From Flectonema sp. DT1601 (Eukaryota > Euglenozoa > Diplonemea > Diplonemida > Diplonemidae): a stretch of DNA of 64,000 nt. The notes beneath the pieces are model-generated. The model worked only from the letters and a program-made list of their open reading frames with translations. It was not told where the DNA came from and ran no database searches. A program made the position numbers and the translations under genes. Below, piece after piece: positions 28,880 through 38,700 of this stretch. The stretch covers positions 540,796-604,795 of the forward strand of contig OZ025826.1 of NCBI GenBank assembly GCA_964019425.1, in the 5' to 3' direction. Within the stretch, counting starts at the first letter, position 1. Every line of letters begins with the position of its first letter.

Positions 28880-31800
28880 ATGTCGAGTTCTGAATTTTCA
28901 TCAAGGGCAGCACCAACAATCGATTTACAGCTTCGACCTGGAAATTACCAAATTGTAGATTGGATTCAGGGTGATGGCAATGTAACAGAATGCGTGTTAA
29001 TGTTTACTGCAGGATATGGTTTAATATTAGCATCCCCGCAAGGCGAAGTAAAGAAAGTAACGAGCGCAGAAGACATAATCGGTGCCGTGATTTTAACGAA
29101 AACAGAACCCCCAACAGTTGTACTCCAGTGCATTGCATACAACATTAACTTACTAATAAAGAGTGACAGAAGAAATAAAAATAATGAATCGAGTAGACTG
29201 ATAGCTCACATCAATGCTGTGAGAGAACGGGCGGGAAGACATTCGTTAGTTGCGGAAGTGTGTTCAAAAAAAGGGACAACTCATGCTGGTGTTGTTCAGT
29301 TTAAACATCCAGTCATAAACGAACAACGAATGATTGAAGAATACATCCTTCCGATTGGAACTTCAGAAATTGGACTCGCCAGTCGTGAGATTGACGGCTT
29401 CTTACAAATCTACAACACCACTCCGGGATCAGCTGCAGAAAAAGCAAACGTCAAACCAGGATCAACACTAATTAGTATCGGTGGCGTTGTTTTAGATCCC
29501 AACAACGGCCCTCTAAGAGACCAAGTAACTGGAGTTATTGAATCTGCAAGAAGAGATAACGTTAAATCACTTCAAATAACTGCACGTGTCCCAGTCTCTA
29601 CAGTAGCTGGTGCTGAGCCTGTAACTTACTCAGATCCGAGAGTGCCAATACTATGTCCGTTAGTGTCAGGAACTAAAGCGTTGGTTGTATTTGTTTATGA
29701 AGAGGGTCAGCTAACACATCCTCCAGCTATTACTAGAATCTTTGAAGGTTTGAGGAGTTTATATCGAAAAGATAAAGTTAGATTCTTAACTAACTCAACT
29801 CCATATTGCTCAAGTAGAACAAACAAAGTCCTCCGACATGGAAAAAGCACTGAAAAAGAAATCCATGAAGGGATTGAATGGCTTGTGCAGGATTGCAAAG
29901 AAGAAAGCCTTCTTCTACTGCTAATCACACCGAGTAAGAATGGAGATTCTATTGTTACAGCTGATAGGAAAACTATTAGCGCAACTGAGATAATTGACTC
30001 ATTCGTAGATATTCCAGACAGGTCTTCAGTTACTATCTTGGTTGATACCCGACCATCAAATTGTTTTGGTTTTAGATTTCAAGACAAAAACAACAGACCT
30101 CCTCCAGACATAAAAGCCCCGATCTCAATCATAGGTATCGACACTGATAGTATTTCATCCGATCCTGGAATGCTTAGTCAGTGTTTTGTCACTGCCCATC
30201 TTCGGAATATCAGAAGTGAGACAGTAAACTTTATAAGAGCTTGCTTACCTGCGGACTCACGTATTGTATGGACATGTAATCAAAAATTCAACAGTACGTT
30301 TACCGAAGGTATGCCAGTGAAATCGGCTTCTGGTTGGTGGAAGAGTCAGATTCCAGCAATAATATGGAGAGATGAAGATTTCATGGTTTGGGTTGCCAGG
30401 TTTTATAGATGGTACAACCAGGCTTCTGTTAGAAAAGCAAGTTCTATCGCACATGAAAACAGAGGAAGGGAACATGTCTGTGTTCAAGCTCTAATGGAGA
30501 AATACTTAACATCTGGAGTCGGGCTAGCAATATCAGAGGCTGTCTCTCTGTTAGGAGAGGCACTCAAATATTCTCCCGTAGATAGAGAACAAGTCTTCAG
30601 TATCCTTCAAAAAATAAACAGACAAGAAATCTGGAGAGAAGCATCAAACGTCTACCGAGACAGTAACGGTGAGTCTTTAAAGAAGTCTCTGAAACACAAT
30701 ATGGGAAAGTTAGATTATGAGCAGGCAAAGCGTATCCTCAGGAATAATAAAGTTAGTATCGCTTCTTCAAGCGGCAGTGACAGGTCTAATAGTTCTAAAT
30801 CGTCTAGTAAATCAGAAACAATAAATACAGAGACTAGGAAGAAGGTTAGATCATCATTCGCTTCGAGTTCTCAACCAGTTCTTGTTCCTAAGAAAGATAG
30901 ACACAGGAGTTCCTTCACAAGCACTTCTAGCTTAACTTCTACTTCAGATGATAGCAGTCACAATCCTTTGAAGGTGAGTAGGAAATCATCAAAGGCGTCG
31001 AAGAACACATCATTTTCTAAAATTTCAAAGAATTCAAAAAGTTCAAAAGCGACGACAAAGAAGTCAGCAAAGACACACAAAAGTGAAGATGCTCCATCGA
31101 AGGTCTCGAGGAAGTCGAAATCGACAACCCGCCGTAGCAACAGCAGCGCGAATTCGATGTCGTCGTCGCGTACGAGTAGTATCAGCAGCAGTAGTAGTAG
31201 TAGTAGTAGTAGTAGTGAGGAAGTGAAGAAAGTACTTCCATCAAGAAGTTCCTTAAAGTCATCCCGAACACCTGAATCCTCGATGACAGGTCCACCTCAT
31301 TACGGAGAGTCACATCCAGTACCGCCACCAGTTTTCACGTCAGCTCGCTCACCATATCAAACTAAGAATTACAGTACTAGTCAGTCTCCTCAAAGAAATA
31401 ATTATTCTCCTAATCCGAAAGCAGATTCTTACGCTCCTCAGTGGAGACACAATACAAGGAGTCAGCAACACTCACCTGGTCAACAAGCAACTCTTCAGAG
31501 GCAGTGGTCTCCACCTGCACAACCATCTTTACGAGATATTGTATGTTTTGTTTTCATGTTGTAGTTTTGCTTTTTTTATTTGTAAAAATAATAACAATTA
31601 AGAACAACTAAATAAATAACAAACAGATTGCTCAAGACTTGGCACAGGCAGAATCTTTATTAGGTGGACCTGTTTCATTAACAGGTTCTGGTGTTCCTCC
31701 TTATAGAGGAGATTTTATTGATATGAATCACGTAAGAGCATCGTCTCCACCGTCAAATAAAAGATATACTCTGTCAGCTCCACCATTGTCAAAGAATAAT

Positions 31801-32025
31801 GTAATTCCTCTTCATGATACAGTTTCGTTTGGTAGGAATGCTTCTGCGAATACTTTTAGCATTGAAGGAGTCTCGCTTGATACCTGGGAACCACTACCGA
31901 TACCTGCTCAGCATAATGCTCCTGTTGTTCCTCCTGTCTTTCTCAGACAACGACCTCATCAAACTGCGGGTAGGTTTGGTGACAGTCCGTCTTCAGAACT
32001 TTCAATGCCTGATGCTCTTCTGTAA
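28880..32025 (+). CDS. PH-like / PDZ / metacaspase-like pseudoprotease, 2 exons
   Basis: Exons 28880-31540 and 31627-32025, 1,019 aa. Residues 20-115 are a PH-like beta domain (VTECVLMFTAGYGLILASPQ). Residues about 155-235 are a PDZ domain (GFLQIYNTTPGSAAEKANVK, then PGSTLISIGGV). Residues about 262-420 follow the caspase/metacaspase fold: KALVVFVYEEGQ, STEKEIHEGIEWLVQDC, SLLLLLITPSKNGD and VTILVDTRPSNCFG. In metacaspases the third block holds the catalytic His (SGHG) and the fourth the Cys (DSCHSG). Here they read TPSKNG and DTRPSN (from D389), so both catalytic residues are gone. Residues 500-610 are helical; the remainder is a very Ser-rich, basic, disordered tail with a (AGT)n serine run. 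It is probably a membrane-linked regulator rather than a protease. An AG directly precedes the ATG. Confidence 0.78.
31189..31215 (+). repeat. AGT trinucleotide microsatellite coding polyserine
   Basis: About nine tandem AGT codons, next to AGC codons, encode a serine run in the disordered tail of the metacaspase-like gene. The pure repeat suggests recent slippage. Confidence 0.85.
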
Positions 32026-33299
32026 TTTAAATAAAAACCCTCACAGAATAGGAACGGAACTTCACAATCATTTTTTCATGATGTTTTGAATCACATGCTG
32101 ACCATAGTTTTGGTACACTTCAAGATTGCTAATTACCTTTTTATTCTTCTTCTTTTTTTTTCTTTTTTTTTTTCATTTTTATTCAATCATATGATGAACA
32201 GTATGAACGATAATTGAAGAAAAATTAAACTGAAATAACCCGGTGTTAGTAGTCCTTGTTGAAAGCATTTAAAAAAAAAAAGGAAAAAAAAAATGCCCCC
32301 CTTTTTTTTCATCGTTATGTTGTTTATGATACAATACATTTGTATTTTACGTACAAACTCGAACAGTTAACTCCCCTTTTTCAATTATTTTATTTTCTCT
32401 TCTAAGTGCAATTTGTTGTTTTATCGATGCTCTTGGTAGCTTCCCTTACCATTAGATGGGCTGCTCTCTCAAAGGATGACGTTCAATGTGTTTTGTAATG
32501 GTAGTTAAGTTATTTTCTTCTTTGCGTCCCTACAAAGAATGAATAACATTTTATAAAAAAAAAAAAAGCATATTCATCATCTTTAAAAGAATGCAAAAAA
32601 AAAAAAAAAAAAAAAAAGAAACAGAAAAAAAAAAAAAAATATCGAGTAGTTTTTGTTAGCTTCTTATTGTTTTGATTTTTATATATTAGTCTTTCCAAGA
32701 ATAACCGTCCATTTTTGGGTTAGTAAAATTTAAAACCGAAATACCCATTTTATATAATTTATTCTTTTGCTCCTTATATGAACTTTTGAAGAGGAGTGGG
32801 GAAAAAATAAAAATAAAATAAAGTTAATTTTAGTTCGGAACGCGTAATTTGCGTCTCCCCTCACACCTGTTTAAAAGCTGGTGGTAATTCGGCGATCGTT
32901 TCCTCAGACTTTTTATTTCGCGATACCACAAACGATTTAAAACAGGTCAGGTGTAGGTATTAATTATTAAATAATCATGTAAGGGTTTTTATTAAAAAAA
33001 AAAAAAAAAAAGAAAGAAAGAGAAAAGAGAATAAGATTAGTAGAATCTGTAAAATTCTCCCGATATTTGTACAGAAACGGGGAGCCATTTGTAAAGAATT
33101 AGCAAAAAAAAAAAAAAAAAAATGAAAAATTGTATCCTGTTTTCTCCTCCGATCTCATTCCCCTTTCGCATGGTCGCCAATTAATTGCTCATATCTATGC
33201 GCTGTGATTGTTTATATGTTGTGAAGAGTGTTTATTGAATACATTTTAAATAGTTACTTTATTTATTCTTATTCAGGATAACTACCACCGATGCGATAA
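32026..33299. other. Spacer with long homopolymers
   Basis: 1.3 kb of A/T-rich DNA with long A runs at about 32594-32620, 32995-33012 and 33100-33122, ending in the PNPO acceptor (33276). No RNA gene or supported frame. Confidence 0.6.
33291..33299 (+). promoter_or_regulatory. Two-codon uORF abutting the PNPO start
   Basis: ATG CGA TAA lies in the 23-nt leader and its stop codon is immediately followed by the PNPO ATG. If the acceptor at 33275-33276 is used, the mRNA carries this minimal uORF; reinitiation or leaky scanning would be needed. Confidence 0.6.
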
Positions 33300-33965
33300 A
33301 TGACTGCATTTCGAAGATTCACCTTGGCTGGGATTGGAGCATATTGCGGAGTCAAATTTCAGTCTGTTCTTGCACATACTCCCTGTCATGATCCAGTGCA
33401 ACTGATACGCAAATGGTACGAAGAATCTAAAGTCAGTGGTGTCGATTACACTGACGCGATGTTCTTATCAACCACCAGTAGCAATGGTCAGCCGTCATGT
33501 AGGGCAGTTCTGTGTAAGGAAATTGGAGATGATTTTAGTTTAAAATTTCACTCTCACAGCACTTCTCAAAAGGGACGGGATTTGGAATCCAATCCGAAAG
33601 CTTCTGCCCTCTTCTTCTGGAGAGATCCAGAAAGGCAAGTCAGAGTAGAAGGGTACGTTGAACCTATTCCTGAACCTGAAGTAGTATCCTATTGGAATAC
33701 TCGTCTTCGTATCTCTCAATTGGGAGCACATGCCAGCAGACAATCAGAGCTACTGTCATCTAGGGAAGACTTACTTCAAAGGGTTGAGTTCTTTGATGTG
33801 AAGTTCCCCAATCAGGTCCCCAAACCAGAAAACTGGGTCGGCTACCGACTAGTTGCTCTCAAAGTAGAGTTTTGGCAAAATGGAGAAAACAGACTCCACA
33901 ACCGATGGCAGTACTCCAGAACTAATGTAACCAGTGACTGGGAGATGGTACTACTTAACCCTTAG
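33300..33965 (+). CDS. Pyridoxine/pyridoxamine 5'-phosphate oxidase
   Basis: 221 aa, the normal PNPO length. It oxidises pyridoxine or pyridoxamine phosphate to pyridoxal phosphate (vitamin B6 coenzyme) using FMN and O2. Family landmarks are clear: PVQLIRKWYEES at the N-terminus, SCRAVLCKEIGDDFSLKFHS, SNPKASALFFWRDPERQVRV (FMN and substrate strand), QLGAHASRQSE, and the C-terminal PKPENWVGYRLVALKVEFWQ, then RLHNRWQYSR, where the late Arg and His bind PLP. A short, slightly hydrophobic N-terminal lead (FRRFTLAGIGAYCGV) could be a weak targeting peptide. The leader after the acceptor tattcttattcag (ending 33276) contains a two-codon uORF whose stop touches this ATG. Confidence 0.94.
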   Translation: MTAFRRFTLAGIGAYCGVKFQSVLAHTPCHDPVQLIRKWYEESKVSGVDYTDAMFLSTTSSNGQPSCRAVLCKEIGDDFSLKFHSHSTSQKGRDLESNPKASALFFWRDPERQVRVEGYVEPIPEPEVVSYWNTRLRISQLGAHASRQSELLSSREDLLQRVEFFDVKFPNQVPKPENWVGYRLVALKVEFWQNGENRLHNRWQYSRTNVTSDWEMVLLNP

Positions 33966-34440
33966 CTTGGATAATTGTTTACAGACGTCTTCTTTTAGTT
34001 TTTAGTGTTGGGCTGATGGTCTCATTTTTCGTGGTTGAGTCGCAATGACCCACAAAAGCTTTATTCCACTCATCCAGACAGAATAAACCATGCTTGGTTT
34101 CCATGATGTTAGTATCTCACGGGATGACAGGGTTTGCAATATGATTATCATTTCTACATTCGTACCAATCTCTAAAGTTGATTACCTTATAATGTCTTCA
34201 TAGTATTCATGCGAACACCAATTGAATCTGTTATACTCTCACAGAACTTGACTTATCAAATCTTTAGAATTAGTGACAATCTTCTTTTTGAATGTTGGTG
34301 TCCAAGAGCCAATTGACTTGTCTGGTCTAACGAATCGTAATTTCTTGATAGAATGGTTGAGGTTGACTTCAGCAGGTTTACATATTGATGTGGAACAATA
34401 GACTCAGTGGTAATAGTTGATTTGTTGTTGTTTTTCATTC
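33966..34440 (-). pseudogene. Possible decayed minus-strand coding relic, family unknown
   Basis: This spacer differs from the others: it lacks A/T runs and has ordinary codon-like complexity. On the minus strand, successive frames give protein-like stretches, for example TTESIVPHQYVNLLKSTST near 34400 and METKHGLFCLDEWNKAFVGH near 34100. No frame is long and none matches a family I know. It may be a relic of an inserted gene or element; that it is on the minus strand sets it apart from every other gene here. Confidence 0.3.
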
Positions 34441-34504
34441 TCTTTTTTCCTTTCTTTTCAGGAGAAAGGAAAGCAAAACAAAAGAAAAAAAATAGTCACC
34501 CCAA

Positions 34505-35419
34505 ATGACAACAACCACAACAACTGATGAGGAATACTGCAACAAACATGAGTTGTGGAACACTGTTGAGAATATCAGTTCAATGCTGATTGCGACAAAG
34601 CCACGTGAAATTGAAAAATCGATTATTAATTTCTTAGAAATGAAAGACCCACTCCAGTATACCATATCAGAGGACATTATGAGCAGCAATGAGACAGAAG
34701 CCTATCTAATTAGTAATCGGGTGGCAGAATTACTAGAGGGGTTACTTAAGAATGTTATATCATCGAAGCCGTCGGATCCAACAACGTCAATGATAAAATA
34801 CCTTCAAGATTCGATATTATTATCATCTGAATTATTGATATCCGGGGATGAAACAGACCCTGATGCTCATGCAGTATTCCTGCTATGTAGACACATCCAT
34901 TTTCCTTCACCGAAGTTGTTGAGATACGCTATGTCTCAGGGAACCTCCGTCAGCATAAATATTAAGAATGAAAACAGGACCATCAGCGGCGGCAATAACG
35001 TTCTCAGGTTCTTGGCTGAGAATTTCGCTCCGGAATACCTGCCGAGAGACTTGAAGAGGATGTTTATGGTCAATGAAAGTATTAATCATTGCATTGAACT
35101 TAGTGATAGTGAAGCCTTTCAGTGCATCATCGCGACCGGTCGTGGTGATGATAGCGGTGAAAACCCTGATCACTCCAATCAGCTACAACAGTCATTGCTT
35201 TCACTCTTTCCAATGGATCACCAATTCACTGGTGGTCCTACACTTACTATAGCGGATTTCGCTTTAATCCCTTACCTGTATCTACTCTCTGCAACGGGAT
35301 TTAAACTTCATTCTCTCCATAGTCGATACCTTGAAGCAACATATTTAGAATTACCATCGGCTAGAGATTCCCTCACGGCAATAGATTCGTCGGTTAAGAA
35401 AAGACTTTCAAAGAGATAA
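34505..35419 (+). CDS. RIIa/DPY30-type docking domain fused to GST-like domain
   Basis: 304 aa, one exon, 43 nt after a strong acceptor (ttttttcctttcttttcag, ending 34461). Residues 66-102 (RVAELLEGLLKNVISSKPSD, then PTTSMIKYL) match the RIIa/DPY-30 dimerisation-docking helix pair. A similar weaker segment occurs at about 19-48 (LIATKPREIEKSIINFLEM). Residues about 120-300 look like a glutathione S-transferase: a short thioredoxin-like half, then a helical half with the N-capping box segment GGPTLTIADFALIPYLYLL. I see no convincing catalytic Tyr/Ser/Cys at the start of the thioredoxin half. RIIa domains usually tether proteins to A-kinase-anchor-type helices in axonemes, so a flagellar role is a reasonable inference. 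Confidence 0.72.
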   Translation: MTTTTTTDEEYCNKHELWNTVENISSMLIATKPREIEKSIINFLEMKDPLQYTISEDIMSSNETEAYLISNRVAELLEGLLKNVISSKPSDPTTSMIKYLQDSILLSSELLISGDETDPDAHAVFLLCRHIHFPSPKLLRYAMSQGTSVSINIKNENRTISGGNNVLRFLAENFAPEYLPRDLKRMFMVNESINHCIELSDSEAFQCIIATGRGDDSGENPDHSNQLQQSLLSLFPMDHQFTGGPTLTIADFALIPYLYLLSATGFKLHSLHSRYLEATYLELPSARDSLTAIDSSVKKRLSKR

Positions 35420-35705
35420 AAAAAGTGACACATTTATTAGATTTTTTTTAAAGAAAAAAAAAAAAAAAAAAGGAAAACGTTTATTTTTTAAATAATATAT
35501 TTTGGTAACTGCATCCCTTTCCAGCTGTGCTGTATTGTTACAGAGAATTATGACAAGGGGGAAAAAAAAAAAAAAAAAAACCAAAACTATTTTTACTTTT
35601 CTCATTAACAGAATTACATTAATGGCAGTAGAAGAGATAAAACTCTCCCTTAGAACTTACTGATGAAGGACTAAGATAAACTCATATTTTAACAGAAAAA
35701 CATTA

Positions 35706-38700
35706 ATGGGATTTTTCAACGATGTAAAGTTATTGTACACACTGAAGGGTGAACACTTGGCAGTTGTTAAAGCTGTAAGACGAGGAGCTTCAAAAGATAC
35801 TCTCCGAGATCTTATTTTAAAGTATTCAGCTGACGTAAACGAACGCGATGCTGAAAAAAAGTCTGCTCTTCACTTTGCTGTCGAAAACGGAAATGCATCT
35901 ATTGTAAAAGTATTAATTGATAGTGGAGCGGTCATTCAAGAAGATGATGAGGAAATGACTCCGATTGATTTGGCACGCGATTCTCATCATCCAAACAAAC
36001 AAGAAATATTACTGCTACTCCACACCAGTAATATTTTAAGCATCGCAGACTACATGAATGAAACCTTACAAAGTCTATCGAAGGTTGCCTTACCAATGTC
36101 AGATCCTGGTATACTTCTTGAAGCAGCAAGAAGTGGAAACATATCTATTCTTCAGACCTCACTATTTGATGTGAATATGATATCTGGATGTTCTTTATTG
36201 TATTGTGCTGCCAGACATGGACAGTTAGCTATTGTTAAGTGGCTTGTTTTAGAAAGAGGTGCGTTCTTGAATATTAAAAACGAGAGTGAAGATAAATCCA
36301 CTCCACTTCACGGAGCAGCATACAGCGGTCACGGTGAAGTAGTGAGATTCTTACTGGAAGCAGGTGCGGATGAGACTATGCAAAACCATCACAACGAACT
36401 TGCATCTCATAATGCTCATAACCCAAGAAGAAATGTGACTGAGAAGTGTAGACAAGAGTGTCAGTCACATCTACGTGAAGTTTCGTTATTCGAAGTAGTA
36501 AAGAGTGGTCGGTTCTCACTTATAAAAAAACTAAAACGTGCAGACTTTTACAACCACATTGAGTCAACAGGTAAAACTATTTTATACACGGCAATCATAC
36601 ATGAAAAGATAACCATCATTAATTGGATGCTTATCAATCACACCAAAGCTATTCACATAACTAATATTGATAGCAACACACCTTTACACGCTGCTGCTAG
36701 AATTATGAACCCAAAACTCGTATTCCTTCTTCTATCATACGGTGCCTCAGTTAATGTCATAAACACTGAAGGAATATCTCCGTTAGACTCCTTACAATTG
36801 CAGGAGGAGTCAAATGATAAGCAAACTTGCATCGATTTACTGAGTGGTAAAATAAAGATAACGACTAACCAAAACATCCCTTTGATTGATATTAGTGAAG
36901 CCATTAAAGACAAAGGTATTACTGACACAATGAATACTCTTAGAAGAGAACACAGAGATTACTTATATCGTAGACAACTATCACTACAAACAGCAGATGT
37001 GACGTCATCTATTGAAACTGATATTGTTGAGGAGTTTCCATTCATCAAATGGGTCCAGTCATTTGATATGATAACCAGTCTAGGATACAGCTCATGGCAT
37101 GTAAATAAACTAATCACATCCACCACTTCTTTACTAAAAAAACTTCGCACAACTCTACTCCACGCACTAAGTGATAACGGTACTAAACACGTAAGGCAAT
37201 GGATGCTGACATTGTGCACAGATATGAAACCTCAAATTGCAGTAGAACTAATTCTAATAAGTTGCTGTAGTAGTATTGACCTTGGCTTTACAAATGATGA
37301 AGCTGTGCTTCAATCCTGGGGATCGTCACTTTTAACAAGGCAAAGCCTTTCTATATTAGACTGTATCAGGTGCTCGTCAGCAAGTATTAATAATTCGTCA
37401 CTCAATGTTATGAGAAATGCCTTCAGACCACTAAATGCTAAACTTGATTATTTGTTGCGTATTCTTCCGAGAAAACTACAATGTGTGTACTTCAGTGTTG
37501 ATGCGACGAGTTCTATAGATGTGGGAAGTCACTGTATGCCTCATTCATACACGAGAATACCGCACAAACTTCAATGTGGAGATGTAGATGAACAAACAGA
37601 TAAATTGATAATGGTAGCAATGAAAGAAAGCTCTCCATCATTCGAATTCTTATCGGAGCTCACATTGACTGATCATTATTTAGTTTTGGGTGCAAACATC
37701 TGTCTTGAAGTAGTGAGTTCGTTACCATCACATGCTCATTCTCTGTTGCAATGTCCATTTCAAATTCTTATAGCACAGGAAGTAGGGTCTTCGTGGTTTA
37801 CAACAGCAGAGCAAGCTCAGATATTTATCGAAGCATTTACTCCTGCGATTAAGTATTTTCGTTCTTCAACGAAACAGTTTTATATTCAACAAACATGTTT
37901 CTCTTTAGACTCAAAGAAACCAACTCTTGTGATGGATAAGTTCATGTCCTGGAAAAGTAATCTCCAAAAACCAGTTTTCTGCATCATGGGTGCCCGCGGA
38001 ATGGGAAAAACTCGTATGTGTGCAGAGATTTTTGCGACGTTATTTGAACGAAATTGCGGAGGCCAAAAACGAGATTTTCCGATATATATTAATCTTGGAA
38101 TGGTATCTAAAGAAATAATAACAACACCGAACGGACTCGATGATTACGTTCTAAAGCAATTTATAATCGAACGTGAAGCAACTGAATTCTTTGTTAAAAA
38201 AGAGCTTAACGTGATATTGATTCTTGATGGATTCGAGAACCTTGGACTGACGAAGGAAGAATTGACTTTAATATCAAATTATAAACCAAGTACTAACAAT
38301 TTATTCTCTTGCAATCCTTGGTGTGCTGAGAATGCACATCTTATGATAACTGTCAATCAGCAGTACTTTGAGAAAGGAGATGTGTCTCTTAGTCAGTTAT
38401 TTGGTGAGTGTTTGTATGGGTTTTTGAATTCGTTTTCGTATGGCGATGTCGCTGCTTATGGACAACACTATGCGAAGGCTTTTACAGGTTCGGGTTGTCG
38501 TCAAGTCCCTAGTAGCGAGATTTTTAAAAATCCATTGTTTTTATCATACGCATACGACAGTCGAACGTTTTTCGAGCAAACTGAAACAGAAATTACAAGA
38601 ACATATATCTTAAACTTCATTAAAAAAAGAATTGAAAAACAAGAATCTACCCTACAGCTTAATGACGTATTAACCACTGGTATCCTCATTGCATGTGAGA

